Shown here: one piece after another, positions 24,502-33,926 of the stretch | Numbering within the stretch: the first letter of the stretch is position 1 | Layout of the letters: every line of letters begins with the position of its first letter | DNA from: [Enterobacter] lignolyticus SCF1 | Lineage (GTDB): Bacteria > Pseudomonadota > Gammaproteobacteria > Enterobacterales > Enterobacteriaceae | Assembly: GCF_000164865.1 (NCBI RefSeq) | Contig: NC_014618.1 | Location: forward strand, 1,550,001-1,614,000 | Direction: 5' to 3' | DNA length: 64,000 nucleotides | Notes under the pieces: model-generated | Told to the model about the DNA's origin: nothing | The model's input: only the letters and a program-made list of their open reading frames with translations | Database searches by the model: none | Made by a program: the position numbers and the translations under genes

Positions 24502-25518
24502 ATGAACAAAATTAATGCTGCGGTGATTGGAGCAGGTATTTACGGTAAACACCATATCAACGCCTATCACTTTAATCCGTGGGTGAATCTGGTGGGTTTT
24601 TGCGAAATAAATCCGGAGATCCGCGCAAAGGTCGAGTCGGAATTTCAGGTTCCCGGCTACGCCTCGCTTGCAGAATTGTTTGCCGCGGTGGACGTTGATT
24701 TGGTGTCGGTTGCCACGCCGGACCCTTTCCATTTTGATGCTACTATTGAGTCAATCAACGCTGGTAAACATGTGCTGATTGAAAAACCAATGGCGACGAC
24801 GTCAGCAGAATGTAGGGAAATCATTCGCTGCGCCGCGGAGCGGGGCGTGAAAATTGGTGTCGATTACCACAAACGTTGGGATGGGATGGCGCAGAGTATC
24901 CATCATGAGCTACTGAAGCCCGAAACCGGTCAGGTACTGCGTGGCTACATGAGCATGGACGACATAATTGATGTGCCGAAAAACTGGCTATCGTGGGCAA
25001 ATGTGAGTTCTCCCGTCCATTTCCTTGGCACCCATTGCTTTGATTTAATTAGGTATTATATGAACGGAGCCAATGCCGTAAGCGTGTATGCAATAGGGCA
25101 AAAGAAAAAACTGGTCGCGGAAGGTATCGATTCCTGGGACACAATCCAGTCTTTTGTCACGTTTGACAACGGTGCACAATGGACCGTGGAAGTGGGATGG
25201 TGCTTACCCCACTCATTTCCAAAAGCTAATGATGGCCGTAGTTTTGTGATAACCGAGAATAACTATTATCGCGCCGATGCGCAGTTACGGGGTTATGAAA
25301 TGTTTACACCGCAACGTAGCGCAACACCAAATTATAATTTTATTAATTATGTCAATAATAGGGCCAGCGGATACGGTATTCAACCAATACATGATTTTGT
25401 CGAGCATATATTGTTTGACATCCCATATCTGGCAACCGCAGAGGATGGGTTGCAGGCAACATTAATTTGTGAAGCGGTGCATAATTCATTATCGACAGGA
25501 AGTGTTGTTCATCTGTAA
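24502..25518 (+). CDS. Gfo/Idh/MocA-family NAD(P)-dependent oxidoreductase
   Basis: 338 residues from the ATG behind GAGGG, 11 bases after the EIIBC stop; an in-frame TTG five codons earlier overlaps EIIBC and is less likely. The N-terminal Rossmann fold has GAGIYGKHHINAY; the catalytic Lys is in LIEKPMA; the C-terminal domain has the usual histidine motif in LGTHCFDLIRYY. These enzymes oxidise or reduce sugars, inositols or their phosphates. It occupies the place of sorbitol-6-phosphate dehydrogenase (SrlD, a different family), so it probably acts on the phosphorylated product of the PTS. Exact substrate unknown. Confidence 0.88.
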   Translation: MNKINAAVIGAGIYGKHHINAYHFNPWVNLVGFCEINPEIRAKVESEFQVPGYASLAELFAAVDVDLVSVATPDPFHFDATIESINAGKHVLIEKPMATTSAECREIIRCAAERGVKIGVDYHKRWDGMAQSIHHELLKPETGQVLRGYMSMDDIIDVPKNWLSWANVSSPVHFLGTHCFDLIRYYMNGANAVSVYAIGQKKKLVAEGIDSWDTIQSFVTFDNGAQWTVEVGWCLPHSFPKANDGRSFVITENNYYRADAQLRGYEMFTPQRSATPNYNFINYVNNRASGYGIQPIHDFVEHILFDIPYLATAEDGLQATLICEAVHNSLSTGSVVHL

Positions 25519-25575
25519 TTAGTATCAACTCTACGTCTCAAAGCATTTTTTTAGCTTTAATTTTTCTGATTAAGG

Positions 25576-25601
25576 CAGGGTGTTTTTTCCCCCGCACCCT
25601 G
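25576..25601 (+). terminator. Hairpin between the oxidoreductase and rpiR-type genes
   Basis: CAGGGTG...CACCCTG with a 12-base loop, in the 91-bp gap between convergent genes. It likely ends the PTS operon, but no long U-tract follows. Confidence 0.5.
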
Positions 25602-25609
25602 GTTGATGA

Positions 25610-26365
25610 TCATCGCTTATGAGACGTTTTTTCATTATTTATATTCAAATAGCAGTATTGCAACGCATGAAAAAAAAGCGTGTGCAATGACATTTTCAAC
25701 GCGGCGAAGCTTAAGGGGCTGGCGCTGAGTTGAGGGGTATACAAGGTAACATCAGCCAGCGTTGCTCCGCTCTGATGGTCGGTGACTGCCAGCGAGGCTG
25801 CTTCGTGCTCGCGAATTAATGTAATCAACTGATTATCTGGTTCGTCTTTTATCCCCGGCAACAGAATAACGGAATCACAATCCGTCAGGCTGTTTGCCAG
25901 CAGCGAATGGGCATTTTGATACTCAACGGGAATGCATATTTTACCAATGTCACCATAATCCTGAATGATATTGTTGAGAAATGAGTTCAGCTTTCGTGGA
26001 TGGCAAAAATAAAGATTGCGGCTGGATTTGATAATCTCAAAAAATGTATTGAGCGCTGCAGGGTTATTGTTATTAATAAACTCGCCAAGAATGAAATTGC
26101 TTTTGGTTACCTGGGTGGGGAACAGTACTTCTGATTGACTACGCAGACATTTAATTAAATCATATTTAAAGGGGGTAAAACCGGTATAACCAAGAGACTG
26201 GGCAAAACGAACGATCGAGGGTTGGCTGATATGGGTGTTTCTTGATATTGCCGTCGACGTCAGTTTTTCCGCTGTCGATAATGTAGCCAGAATGTAGCGG
26301 CTAATAGTTTTCTCGGCATGCGAGCCTGTTTCTACTAGTGACTGAAGTTGTTCGATAATGTTCAT
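25610..26365 (-). CDS. RpiR-family transcriptional regulator
   Basis: 251 residues. The N-terminal HTH_6 domain (1-75) contains SQPSIVRFAQSLGYTGFTPFK, characteristic of RpiR regulators; the C-terminal half (about 110-235) is a weak SIS sugar-phosphate isomerase fold. RpiR proteins sense phosphosugars. It converges on the PTS/oxidoreductase operon and is the obvious candidate regulator; it is as AT-rich as those genes, so the five genes probably arrived together between gyrA and atoB. Confidence 0.88.
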   Translation of the reverse strand: MNIIEQLQSLVETGSHAEKTISRYILATLSTAEKLTSTAISRNTHISQPSIVRFAQSLGYTGFTPFKYDLIKCLRSQSEVLFPTQVTKSNFILGEFINNNNPAALNTFFEIIKSSRNLYFCHPRKLNSFLNNIIQDYGDIGKICIPVEYQNAHSLLANSLTDCDSVILLPGIKDEPDNQLITLIREHEAASLAVTDHQSGATLADVTLYTPQLSASPLSFAALKMSLHTLFFHALQYCYLNINNEKTSHKR

Positions 26366-26460
26366 TGAGATCCCTCGATTTTGTTTATTATGACATATAC
26401 ACTTTTTCCTTCAAGTTGCCTCTGGGTAGGGGGAGGGTGTTTTTGCGCCTCGCCCATAAA

Positions 26461-26490
26461 TTAAGCCGGATGATCGCTCATCCGGCTTAA
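26461..26490 (-). terminator. atoB terminator
   Basis: Perfect 13-bp stem TTAAGCCGGATGA, loop TCGC, complementary arm, four bases after the atoB stop on the minus strand. Confidence 0.8.
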
Positions 26491-26494
26491 CATT

Positions 26495-27679
26495 TTAATT
26501 CATCCTTTCCACTATCATTGCAATCCCCTGACCGCCGCCGATGCACAGCGTGGCCAGCCCGAACGTTTTATCCCGCGCGGAGAGCGCGTGTAGCAGCGTC
26601 ACCAGAATACGCGCACCGCTGGCGCCGATAGGGTGCCCGAGCGCGATAGCGCCGCCGTTGACGTTCACCTTCAGCGGATCGAAACCGAGCGTCTTACCCA
26701 CGGCAAGGAACTGCGCGGCAAACGCCTCGTTGGCTTCGATGAGATCGATATCCGAAAGCTGTAACCCGCTCAGTTGCAGCGCCTTCTGCGTGGCAGGAAC
26801 CGGCCCCATGCCCATCAATGCCGGAGCCACGCCGCCGCTGGCATAAGCGTTGATCCGCGCCAACGGTTTTAGCCCTGCCGCCAGCGCTGCGGATTCCTCC
26901 ATCACCACCAGCGCCGCTGCGCCGTCATTGATCCCTGAGGCATTTCCGGCCGTTACCGTGCCGGCCTTATCGAAGGCCGGACGCAATGCGGCCAGACCTT
27001 CCGCCGTGGAATCGGCTTTGGGAAACTCGTCGCGCTCAAAAACGATGGTTTTCTTACGGGATGTGACGCTGACCGGCACAATTTCAGCCTGGAATGCGCC
27101 GGAATCAAGGGCGGCAACCGCTTTGCGCTGTGAGAGTAGCGCCAGCTCGTCCTGCATCTCCCGGCTGATTCCATACTCACGGGCGACGTTTTCTGCGGTG
27201 ATCCCCATATGGTAGCCGTGAGTGGCGCAGATAAGGCCGTCGCGAAGAATCACGTCAGACAGCTGTCCGTCGCCGAGACGATAGCCCCAACGGGCTTTAG
27301 CATCCAGCAGATAGGGCGCCTGGCTCATATTTTCCATACCGCCGGCGACAAGCGCCTGCGCCTGCCCGGCCTGAATCGCCTGCGCGGCAAGCGCTACGCT
27401 TTTGAGGCCGGAGCCGCACACTTTGTTAACGGTAAAGCCGCAGACCGTCTCCGCGAGGCCGCTTTTGAGCAGCGCCTGACGAGCCGGGTTTTGCCCAAGA
27501 CCGGCCTGCAGCACGTTACCCATGATCACTTCATCCACGCGCTGGGGATCGAGCTGTGCGCGCTCAAGCGCTGCCTTAATCACGATTGCGCCGAGGTCGA
27601 TGGCGCTGGTGGTCGCCAGCGCGCCGTTAAAGCTGCCTATTGCGGTACGTGCCGCGCTGACGATGACACAGTTTTTCAT
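26495..27679 (-). CDS. atoB: Acetyl-CoA acetyltransferase (thiolase)
   Basis: 394 residues, equal to E. coli AtoB. Degradative thiolase that cleaves acetoacetyl-CoA to two acetyl-CoA. The nucleophilic Cys88 is in NKVCGSGLK, the general-base His in GHPIGASGAR, and the second Cys in CIGGGQG. Last gene of atoDAEB; 30 bases after atoE. Confidence 0.97.
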   Translation of the reverse strand: MKNCVIVSAARTAIGSFNGALATTSAIDLGAIVIKAALERAQLDPQRVDEVIMGNVLQAGLGQNPARQALLKSGLAETVCGFTVNKVCGSGLKSVALAAQAIQAGQAQALVAGGMENMSQAPYLLDAKARWGYRLGDGQLSDVILRDGLICATHGYHMGITAENVAREYGISREMQDELALLSQRKAVAALDSGAFQAEIVPVSVTSRKKTIVFERDEFPKADSTAEGLAALRPAFDKAGTVTAGNASGINDGAAALVVMEESAALAAGLKPLARINAYASGGVAPALMGMGPVPATQKALQLSGLQLSDIDLIEANEAFAAQFLAVGKTLGFDPLKVNVNGGAIALGHPIGASGARILVTLLHALSARDKTFGLATLCIGGGQGIAMIVERMN

Positions 27680-27709
27680 CTTCTGTTCCTTAAAAGTGAG
27701 GGGTTGTCG

Positions 27710-29032
27710 TCAGAACAAGGTCAACCCAATGACAAAAATGATCCCGGAAAAGAGCAGGGCGGTAATGCAATAGCCCATGATGTCGCGGACGCCGAGACCG
27801 GCGATGGCCAGCGCGGGCAGCGCCCAGAACGGCTGCGCCATGTTCATCCACTGCTCGCCATAGGCGATCGCCATGACCGATTTGCCGAGGTCCGCCCCCA
27901 GCGCCTGCGCGGCAGGCATCACGAACGGCCCCTGAATAACCCAGTGGCCGCCGCCCGACGGTACGGCAAAGTTAATCAGCGCGGAGCTGAAGAAGGTCAT
28001 CACCGGGAAGGTGTCTTTGTTGGCGACGTTGATGAAGAATTCAGTGATAAGACCACCGAGGCCGGAGTGCTCCATCATCAGCTGGATCCCGGCGTAGAAG
28101 GGGAATTGCACCAGAATACCGGCGGTGCTGCGCGCGGCGGCGCTGATAGCGCGCATATAGGCCATCGGTGTTTTGTGCAGCAGCAGACCGGCAATCATAA
28201 ACATCAGATTGACGGTGTTAATGGTGATGTTGAATCCCTTTTCAGCGAAGTAGATCCCCAGATAAGCAATTCCTAATACGCCAACGATCAGCGCGAGGAT
28301 GCGGCTCTCTTCCAGTTTTTCCGACGGCGGGGCGTCAGCCGGCAGCTTCTTCTGAAAATCAGCCTCTTCCAGCAGTAGTTTGGGGTCTACGCTGACGACA
28401 TCAGACGGTTTTGGCGTCATCATCCGGGTGATAAAGGGCATCACTATGATAAGGCCGAGGGTGATGAAAATATTGAATCCGGTGAACAGGGTATCGCTGA
28501 CGGGAATTAAACCGGCGATGTGTTCGACCGGGTTGCCCGGCGTTGCTGCCAGCAGAGGCATGGAGCCGGAGAAACCGCCGCCCCAGGTGAGAAAACCGAT
28601 ATAGGCGCAGGCGATGAGCAGCGGATAATCGGAGCCCGGCACGCGACGAGCAACCTCACGGGCAAACATCGCCCCGACCACCAGACCAAAGCCCCAGTTG
28701 ATCACGCAGGCGACTGACCCAAAGAAGGTTACCAGCATGACGCCCTGTGTCGGCGTTTTAGCGGCGGAAGCGGCAGTGCGCAACAGGCTTTTTACCGGAC
28801 CGGAGCTGGCCAGCGCGTGGCCCGTTACGATGATAAGCGCCATCTGCATGCCGAATGCCAGCAGGTTCCAGAAACCGTCGCCCCAGAATCTCACCATACT
28901 GACCGGCGTTTGTGGCGTCAGCCAGAGGGCAATTCCGAACGTGAGCAGGGTTAACAGCATCGCGAAGATCAGCGGATCGGGAAGCCAGCGGCTGACGATA
29001 CGCGTCATAAAGCGTGAGATTCGGCCAATCAT
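27710..29032 (-). CDS. atoE: Short-chain fatty acid transporter
   Basis: 440 residues (same size as E. coli), about 10-12 membrane segments, AtoE family. It is thought to import butyrate/acetoacetate-type short-chain acids for activation by AtoDA. Conserved stretches include FAVPSGGGHWVIQGPFV near residue 350 and WGGGFSGSMPLLAATPGNP in the first half. Its ATG overlaps the atoA stop by four bases. Confidence 0.95.
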   Translation of the reverse strand: MIGRISRFMTRIVSRWLPDPLIFAMLLTLLTFGIALWLTPQTPVSMVRFWGDGFWNLLAFGMQMALIIVTGHALASSGPVKSLLRTAASAAKTPTQGVMLVTFFGSVACVINWGFGLVVGAMFAREVARRVPGSDYPLLIACAYIGFLTWGGGFSGSMPLLAATPGNPVEHIAGLIPVSDTLFTGFNIFITLGLIIVMPFITRMMTPKPSDVVSVDPKLLLEEADFQKKLPADAPPSEKLEESRILALIVGVLGIAYLGIYFAEKGFNITINTVNLMFMIAGLLLHKTPMAYMRAISAAARSTAGILVQFPFYAGIQLMMEHSGLGGLITEFFINVANKDTFPVMTFFSSALINFAVPSGGGHWVIQGPFVMPAAQALGADLGKSVMAIAYGEQWMNMAQPFWALPALAIAGLGVRDIMGYCITALLFSGIIFVIGLTLF

Positions 29033-29679
29033 GCGTCACCCCGCTGGATCACCAGATTATCTGCAACGTCGAAATGCGCTTCGGTTTTCGCACGTAAAGC
29101 GTCAAGGTCACACCCTTCGACGATCTCAGTCAGCCACATTTTACCGTCGCGAAAACGGAACACTGCCAGCTCGGTGACCAGCATATGCACCGCGTGCTGG
29201 GCGGTTAGCGGCATGGTGCACCGGCGCAGGATCTTCGCTGAGCCGTCTTTTGCGCAATGCTCCATCGCAATAATCACTTTGCGTGCGCCGGTAACCAGAT
29301 CCATTGCGCCGCCCATACCGGGGACCATTTTTCCGGGAACCACCCAGTTCGCGAGATTTGCCTGCTCATCCACCTGCAGCCCGCCGAGCACGCAGGCGTC
29401 AACGTGACCGCCGCGAATCAAGGCAAACGACATGGCGCTGTCGAACATTGCCGCGCCGGGCAAAATGCCGCAGGGCTGTCCGCCCGCGTTCACCAGATCC
29501 GGGTGAGCGGTCGTGACGGGGCCCAGCCCCAGAAAGCCGTTCTCAGACTGCAGCGTGATGTGGATACCGTCCGGCAGATAATTTGCGACCATCGTCGGCA
29601 GGCCAATACCTAAGTTAACGACGTCGCCATCATGCAGCTCTTGCGCCACGCGGCGCGCAATACGTTGTTTAGCGTCCAT
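29029..29679 (-). CDS. atoA: Acetate CoA-transferase, beta subunit
   Basis: 216 residues. Beta subunit of the heterotetrameric CoA-transferase that moves CoA from acetyl-CoA to acetoacetate or short-chain acids. The catalytic Glu lies in LQSENGFLGLGP, and VNLGIGLPTMVANYL is a family signature. It shares one base with the atoD stop codon, so the two subunits are coupled. Confidence 0.96.
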   Translation of the reverse strand: MDAKQRIARRVAQELHDGDVVNLGIGLPTMVANYLPDGIHITLQSENGFLGLGPVTTAHPDLVNAGGQPCGILPGAAMFDSAMSFALIRGGHVDACVLGGLQVDEQANLANWVVPGKMVPGMGGAMDLVTGARKVIIAMEHCAKDGSAKILRRCTMPLTAQHAVHMLVTELAVFRFRDGKMWLTEIVEGCDLDALRAKTEAHFDVADNLVIQRGDA

Positions 29680-30341
29680 TAGTTGCTCTCCTGTGGGATG
29701 ACGATGTGGTCGATAACGGCGCCAGGGGTGACGATGTGATCGGGCAGCAGCTCGCCTGTCGCAACCATTTCGTCGGGCTCCGCCAGGGTAATGTCGGCGG
29801 CGAGAGCGATGAGGGGGTTAAAATTGCGGGCGCTGAGCTGGTAGGTCAGGTTGCCGAGCGGGTCGGCGCGATGGGCGCGGATCAGCGCTAAATCCGCGCG
29901 TAGCGGGCGCTCCAGTAGCCAGGTTTTGCCATCAAGCTGCAGCGTCTGCTTTCCGTCTTCAACGACGGTGCCAACGCCGGTTGGGGTCAGAAAACCGCCC
30001 AGTCCTGCGCCGCCGCAGCGGATTTGTTCAATCAGGGTGCCTTGCGGAACCAGTTGAACCTCCATCTCTTTGGCTATCATGCGCCGACCGGTTTCCGGGT
30101 TTGTGCCGATATGCGAGGCGATAACCTTGCTGACGCGGCCATTCACGATGAGCGGGCCGATTCCTGTGTCGACAAATGCGGTATCGTTGGCAATAAGCGT
30201 CAGGTCCCTGACGCCTGAGTCCAGCAAGGCTTCAACAAGGCGAGGCGGGGTGCCTACTCCCATAAACCCGCCGACCATGATGGTCATGCCGTCGCGAAAG
30301 AAGCCTGAGGCGTTTCGTAAGGTAATCAGTTTTGTTTTCAT
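29679..30341 (-). CDS. atoD: Acetate CoA-transferase, alpha subunit
   Basis: 220 residues from the ATG of MKTKLITLRN, which matches E. coli and has AAGGGA upstream; an in-frame ATG six codons earlier is less likely. The CoA-binding glycine loop is VGGFMGVGTPPRLVEAL. First gene of atoDAEB, transcribed from the sigma-54 promoter just upstream and activated by AtoC. Confidence 0.96.
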   Translation of the reverse strand: MKTKLITLRNASGFFRDGMTIMVGGFMGVGTPPRLVEALLDSGVRDLTLIANDTAFVDTGIGPLIVNGRVSKVIASHIGTNPETGRRMIAKEMEVQLVPQGTLIEQIRCGGAGLGGFLTPTGVGTVVEDGKQTLQLDGKTWLLERPLRADLALIRAHRADPLGNLTYQLSARNFNPLIALAADITLAEPDEMVATGELLPDHIVTPGAVIDHIVIPQESN

Positions 30342-30386
30342 TATGTTTCCCTTTTGCATACTCCATTTTGGGTACGCAAAGGGAAT

Positions 30387-30402
30387 AGCAAGCAGGGTGC
30401 CA
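30387..30402 (-). promoter_or_regulatory. Sigma-54 promoter of atoDAEB
   Basis: On the minus strand the sequence reads TGGCAC-CCTGC-TTGCT, matching the sigma-54 -24/-12 consensus (GG and GC correctly spaced), 46 bases before the atoD start. Confidence 0.92.
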
Positions 30403-30490
30403 GGATGACTAAACGGAGGGGGAAATTAATTAATACACTGAATATTAAGTATTATTTACGCTATCGCGCGAGATGCCATCGGTGGGAAAG

Positions 30491-30527
30491 TATGCAGAAT
30501 TTTGCACAGTGCGCAAAATTCTGCATA
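30491..30527. promoter_or_regulatory. AtoC enhancer palindrome
   Basis: Near-perfect palindrome: TATGCAGAATTTTGC and its inverse flank a short centre (ACAGTGC). It matches the known E. coli AtoC site upstream of atoD and lies about 100 bp upstream of the -24 element, 14 bases beyond the atoC stop codon. Confidence 0.92.
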
Positions 30528-30540
30528 GCAAATTCTGGTA

Positions 30541-31926
30541 TCAGAGACCTGCCGGATCGATACCGTATTCCTGCAATTTGTACATCAGCGCGCGTCGGCT
30601 GATGCCTAGCATCAATGCGCTGCGCGTACGGTTGCCTTCCTGCTGCTCCAGCACTTCCATAATGATTCGTCGCTCTTCCCGCTTAATCTCTTCTTTCAGG
30701 TTCCGCTCACCCGGCTGCGTCGGTTTTACTTCGGCAGCGTGACTTAGCGACTGGCGAAACGGAGCGGGGAGATCTTCTGCGAAAATCACCGCGCCGGTAT
30801 TCATCACCACTGCGCGCTCGATCACATTGGATAATTCGCGAATATTGCCCGGCCAGGGCCAGGCGTTGAGCAGCGACATGGCCGCCGGGTCGATTTCAAT
30901 AATATCCCGCTGGTTCTCGGCGCTGAATTTTTGCAAAAAGTGGTTAGCCAGCAGGGCAATATCCTCCCGACGCTCGCGCAGGGGCGGCAGCATCAGATGA
31001 ATCACGTTCAGCCGATAGAACAGATCTTCGCGGAAAGCGCCTTCTTTCACCATTTCTTGTAGATTTCGGTTGGTAGCCGCAACGATGCGGATATCAACCT
31101 GAATGGTCTGGTGTCCGCCAATGCGCTCAAACTCTCTTTCCTGCAGGATGCGCAGCAGTTTAGCCTGCAGTACCAGCGGCATTTCGCCAATCTCATCCAG
31201 CAGAAGCGTTCCCTGATGCGCGCGTTCAAACAGTCCCTGGCGCAACGCCTGCGCGCCGGTGAAAGCGCCTTTCTCGTGGCCAAACAGCTCACTCTCTAGC
31301 AGTGATTCAGGCAGCGCCGCACAGTTTATCTTGATGAAGGGGCCATTTGCCCGGCGCGAGTTGTAGTGAATGGCGCGGGCAATCAGCTCTTTCCCCGTAC
31401 CGCTTTCACCGCTAATGAGCACGTTTGCCTGTGAAAGCGCAATTTTCGCTGTGTCCTTGCAGATGTCCATCATCCGTGGACTGTTGGTCAGGATATGTCC
31501 CCACTGCCAGCAGGTGCTCAGGGCCTGATGCAGACTACAGATCTCCTGTTTCATTGCCTGCATCTGCATAGCGCGTTGTATTAATAAGTTAAGTTCATCC
31601 AGGTCGAAGGGCTTGATTACATAATCGAATGCGCCGCTGCGTAGGGCTTCTACAGCTGTTTCCACTTCAGCGTAGGCGGTCATCAGAATGATGGGGATAC
31701 GAGGCTGCTGAGCACGCATCACTTTCAGCGTGTCGATCCCATTCATTTCCGGCATGCGGATATCCATAAGCACCACATCTGGCGGGGTGTCGGCAAAATG
31801 TTCTAGTGCTGTCCGACCGTTACTGGCGCAGTGGGTTTCATGTCCCTGCAGCGAAAATGCAGTGGCAAGCATGCGGCGAACGTTATCTTCGTCATCGACG
31901 ATGAGAATACGGTAGCGGGTTTTCAT
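30541..31926 (-). CDS. atoC: Response regulator / sigma-54 activator AtoC
   Basis: 461 residues, equal to E. coli. Receiver domain (1-125) with phospho-acceptor Asp55 in VLMDIRMPE; AAA+ domain with Walker A GESGTGKE, the sigma-54 contact loop GAFTGA, and Walker B LLLDEIGEM; C-terminal Fis-type HTH (RTRSALMLGISRRALMYKL). Activates atoDAEB when phosphorylated by AtoS in response to acetoacetate. Starts four bases inside atoS. Confidence 0.97.
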   Translation of the reverse strand: MKTRYRILIVDDEDNVRRMLATAFSLQGHETHCASNGRTALEHFADTPPDVVLMDIRMPEMNGIDTLKVMRAQQPRIPIILMTAYAEVETAVEALRSGAFDYVIKPFDLDELNLLIQRAMQMQAMKQEICSLHQALSTCWQWGHILTNSPRMMDICKDTAKIALSQANVLISGESGTGKELIARAIHYNSRRANGPFIKINCAALPESLLESELFGHEKGAFTGAQALRQGLFERAHQGTLLLDEIGEMPLVLQAKLLRILQEREFERIGGHQTIQVDIRIVAATNRNLQEMVKEGAFREDLFYRLNVIHLMLPPLRERREDIALLANHFLQKFSAENQRDIIEIDPAAMSLLNAWPWPGNIRELSNVIERAVVMNTGAVIFAEDLPAPFRQSLSHAAEVKPTQPGERNLKEEIKREERRIIMEVLEQQEGNRTRSALMLGISRRALMYKLQEYGIDPAGL

Positions 31927-33761
31927 TCTGACGAGGTTTCCTGCGGGTTAATCGGTAAAATAAGGGTAAAGGTCGCGCCGCATCCTGGCGTACTGGTGAC
32001 GCGTATGTCTCCCTGGTGCGCGTTAATAATGCGCTGGCTGAGCGCCAGCCCGAGACCGGTTCCTGACGCTTTGGTGGTAAAGAACGGATCAAAAATTTTC
32101 TTTTGCAGGGCGATATCAATACCACCGCCATTATCTTCAATGGCGATCGCCAGGTGTGTTGCCGTCTCGCGCCAGGTTCGGATGCGGATTGAACCCCGCG
32201 CGCCTATCGCCTGTACCGCGTTGATGAGTATATTCAGGAGCACCTGTTTGAGCAGTTCGCGATCGGCGACGATCGTGGGCAGATCGGCATCGAGCTCCGT
32301 ATTAAAGTCAATCCTTGCCTGAACCCCGGAGGTTTGCACCAGAATCAGCGCTTCTCCGATGAGCGCATTGAGCTGAACCTGCTGCCACTGACTTTGCCGC
32401 GGGCGGGAAAAATCCAACAGCTGTTGGATGACTTTGTTGATAGAGTCGATTTCGTTAAGGACGACGGACAGATACTCTTGATGCGCGGGCAGTGTGGTTT
32501 GCTGGCGGATAATCTGGACGTAGCCCCGAATGGCGGTGAGAGGGTTGCGAACCTCATGCGCCACGCCCGCCATTAATTCTCCCAGCGTGGCGAGTCTTTC
32601 CGTTTGCGCCAGACGGCGCTGCGTCTCTTTACGGGCGGTTAAATCGGAGAAAATCACCAGCGCGCCAATCAGTTCACCGCTGGCGTTATGAATACGGCTG
32701 GTAGTGACGCTAAGCTCAATGGTTCGGTCACGCCCAGGGAAGCTGACTTCCTGCGCCAGATGTTCGGTACCGTGCGCCAGCGTGTCGAGAATCGGACTGG
32801 AGAAGTGGGTATCGGCGAACAATGTTGCATAAGGCTGCCCTACCAGTTCATCCAGCGTATAACCGGTAATCGCTTCCGCAGCCGGATTCATGGTCGTGAC
32901 ATCGCCCTGCCTGTCGACCGCAATGACGCCGTCCGCTGCGTTTTCAATGATCAGGTCGTTAAGCGTTTTGGTTTCCTGCAATGTCTGCGCCAGCGCATTG
33001 ACGCTGCGGCTGATTTGTCCCAGTTCGCCTGGCAAATCTGGCAGTTGCGCAGGGGTCTTTTGCGCCAGCGTAGGCAAGCCGTCGGTAATGATATCGATAT
33101 TTGCGCTAAGACGGCGCGAGAAGAGAACAATCAGCAACAGGCTGCAGAGGAGGCCCGCGGCCAGAACGGCAATGATACGGATATCCATTTTCCATGCTTG
33201 TCTGCGGATATCTTCCGTCAGCTCATTGGCCCAGATATAGCCGATAACCTCACCACGGCGGGTTATTGGGATCATGGAATTAAGAATATCGCCGCGTACC
33301 TGCCTGCCGGAAAATACTACCGGCGCGTTGGTGCGCATAACTTCTCGCCCTGGATGGTCGTCGGCGATAGTGACACCCACGTTGTTTTGGTACAGAGCCG
33401 AAGGGGAGTATGTGATAATCGCGTCAAGCGCCTTATTGTAATAGCCGGCGCCAATCCCGGGGAACGCGCGGGTGATACGTTCAGTGATTGGGGCTAATTC
33501 TGCATTCAGCTTGCGGATACGCTCATCGCGCGATAGTGTGCTGTAATGGCTGAAACGCTCACCCAGCGCGTCGTCAAGCAAATGCACGACAGCGGATAAT
33601 TTCTGCTCTTTTTCGGATAAGACCGCTGCCCGGCCCTCGGTTTCTACGATATAACCAATAGAGAGTGTTGGTACAATGACCATCAGGATAGCCATCAGAA
33701 TCATTTGATTGCGCAGGCGCCGGGGGTAGATTCTGTGGGCAAACCATTCTATATAACGCAT
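31923..33761 (-). CDS. atoS: Sensor histidine kinase AtoS
   Basis: 612 residues (E. coli 608). Two membrane segments (about 18-40 and 193-214) flank a periplasmic sensor region; then HAMP-like, PAS (about 265-380), HisKA and HATPase domains. The phosphorylated His402 is in GVAHEVRNPLTAIRGY; ATP-lid motifs include DNGGGI and GTGLGLALS. Partner of AtoC. Divergent from rcsC with a 165-bp gap. Confidence 0.96.
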   Translation of the reverse strand: MRYIEWFAHRIYPRRLRNQMILMAILMVIVPTLSIGYIVETEGRAAVLSEKEQKLSAVVHLLDDALGERFSHYSTLSRDERIRKLNAELAPITERITRAFPGIGAGYYNKALDAIITYSPSALYQNNVGVTIADDHPGREVMRTNAPVVFSGRQVRGDILNSMIPITRRGEVIGYIWANELTEDIRRQAWKMDIRIIAVLAAGLLCSLLLIVLFSRRLSANIDIITDGLPTLAQKTPAQLPDLPGELGQISRSVNALAQTLQETKTLNDLIIENAADGVIAVDRQGDVTTMNPAAEAITGYTLDELVGQPYATLFADTHFSSPILDTLAHGTEHLAQEVSFPGRDRTIELSVTTSRIHNASGELIGALVIFSDLTARKETQRRLAQTERLATLGELMAGVAHEVRNPLTAIRGYVQIIRQQTTLPAHQEYLSVVLNEIDSINKVIQQLLDFSRPRQSQWQQVQLNALIGEALILVQTSGVQARIDFNTELDADLPTIVADRELLKQVLLNILINAVQAIGARGSIRIRTWRETATHLAIAIEDNGGGIDIALQKKIFDPFFTTKASGTGLGLALSQRIINAHQGDIRVTSTPGCGATFTLILPINPQETSSE

Positions 33762-33926
33762 ACTGACATCCGTGCCATTCCTCAGTCATCGAGATTATCC
33801 TGATATCATGCGTCGCTTTCCCGGTGCTGCATCATATTCCGGTAAACTGGGAGCGTTGCGGCTTATGTCTTTTATCGCTACCTTAATCACATACTTTCTG
33901 ATCCTGCTGGTGGAGCCCTGTCCTCG

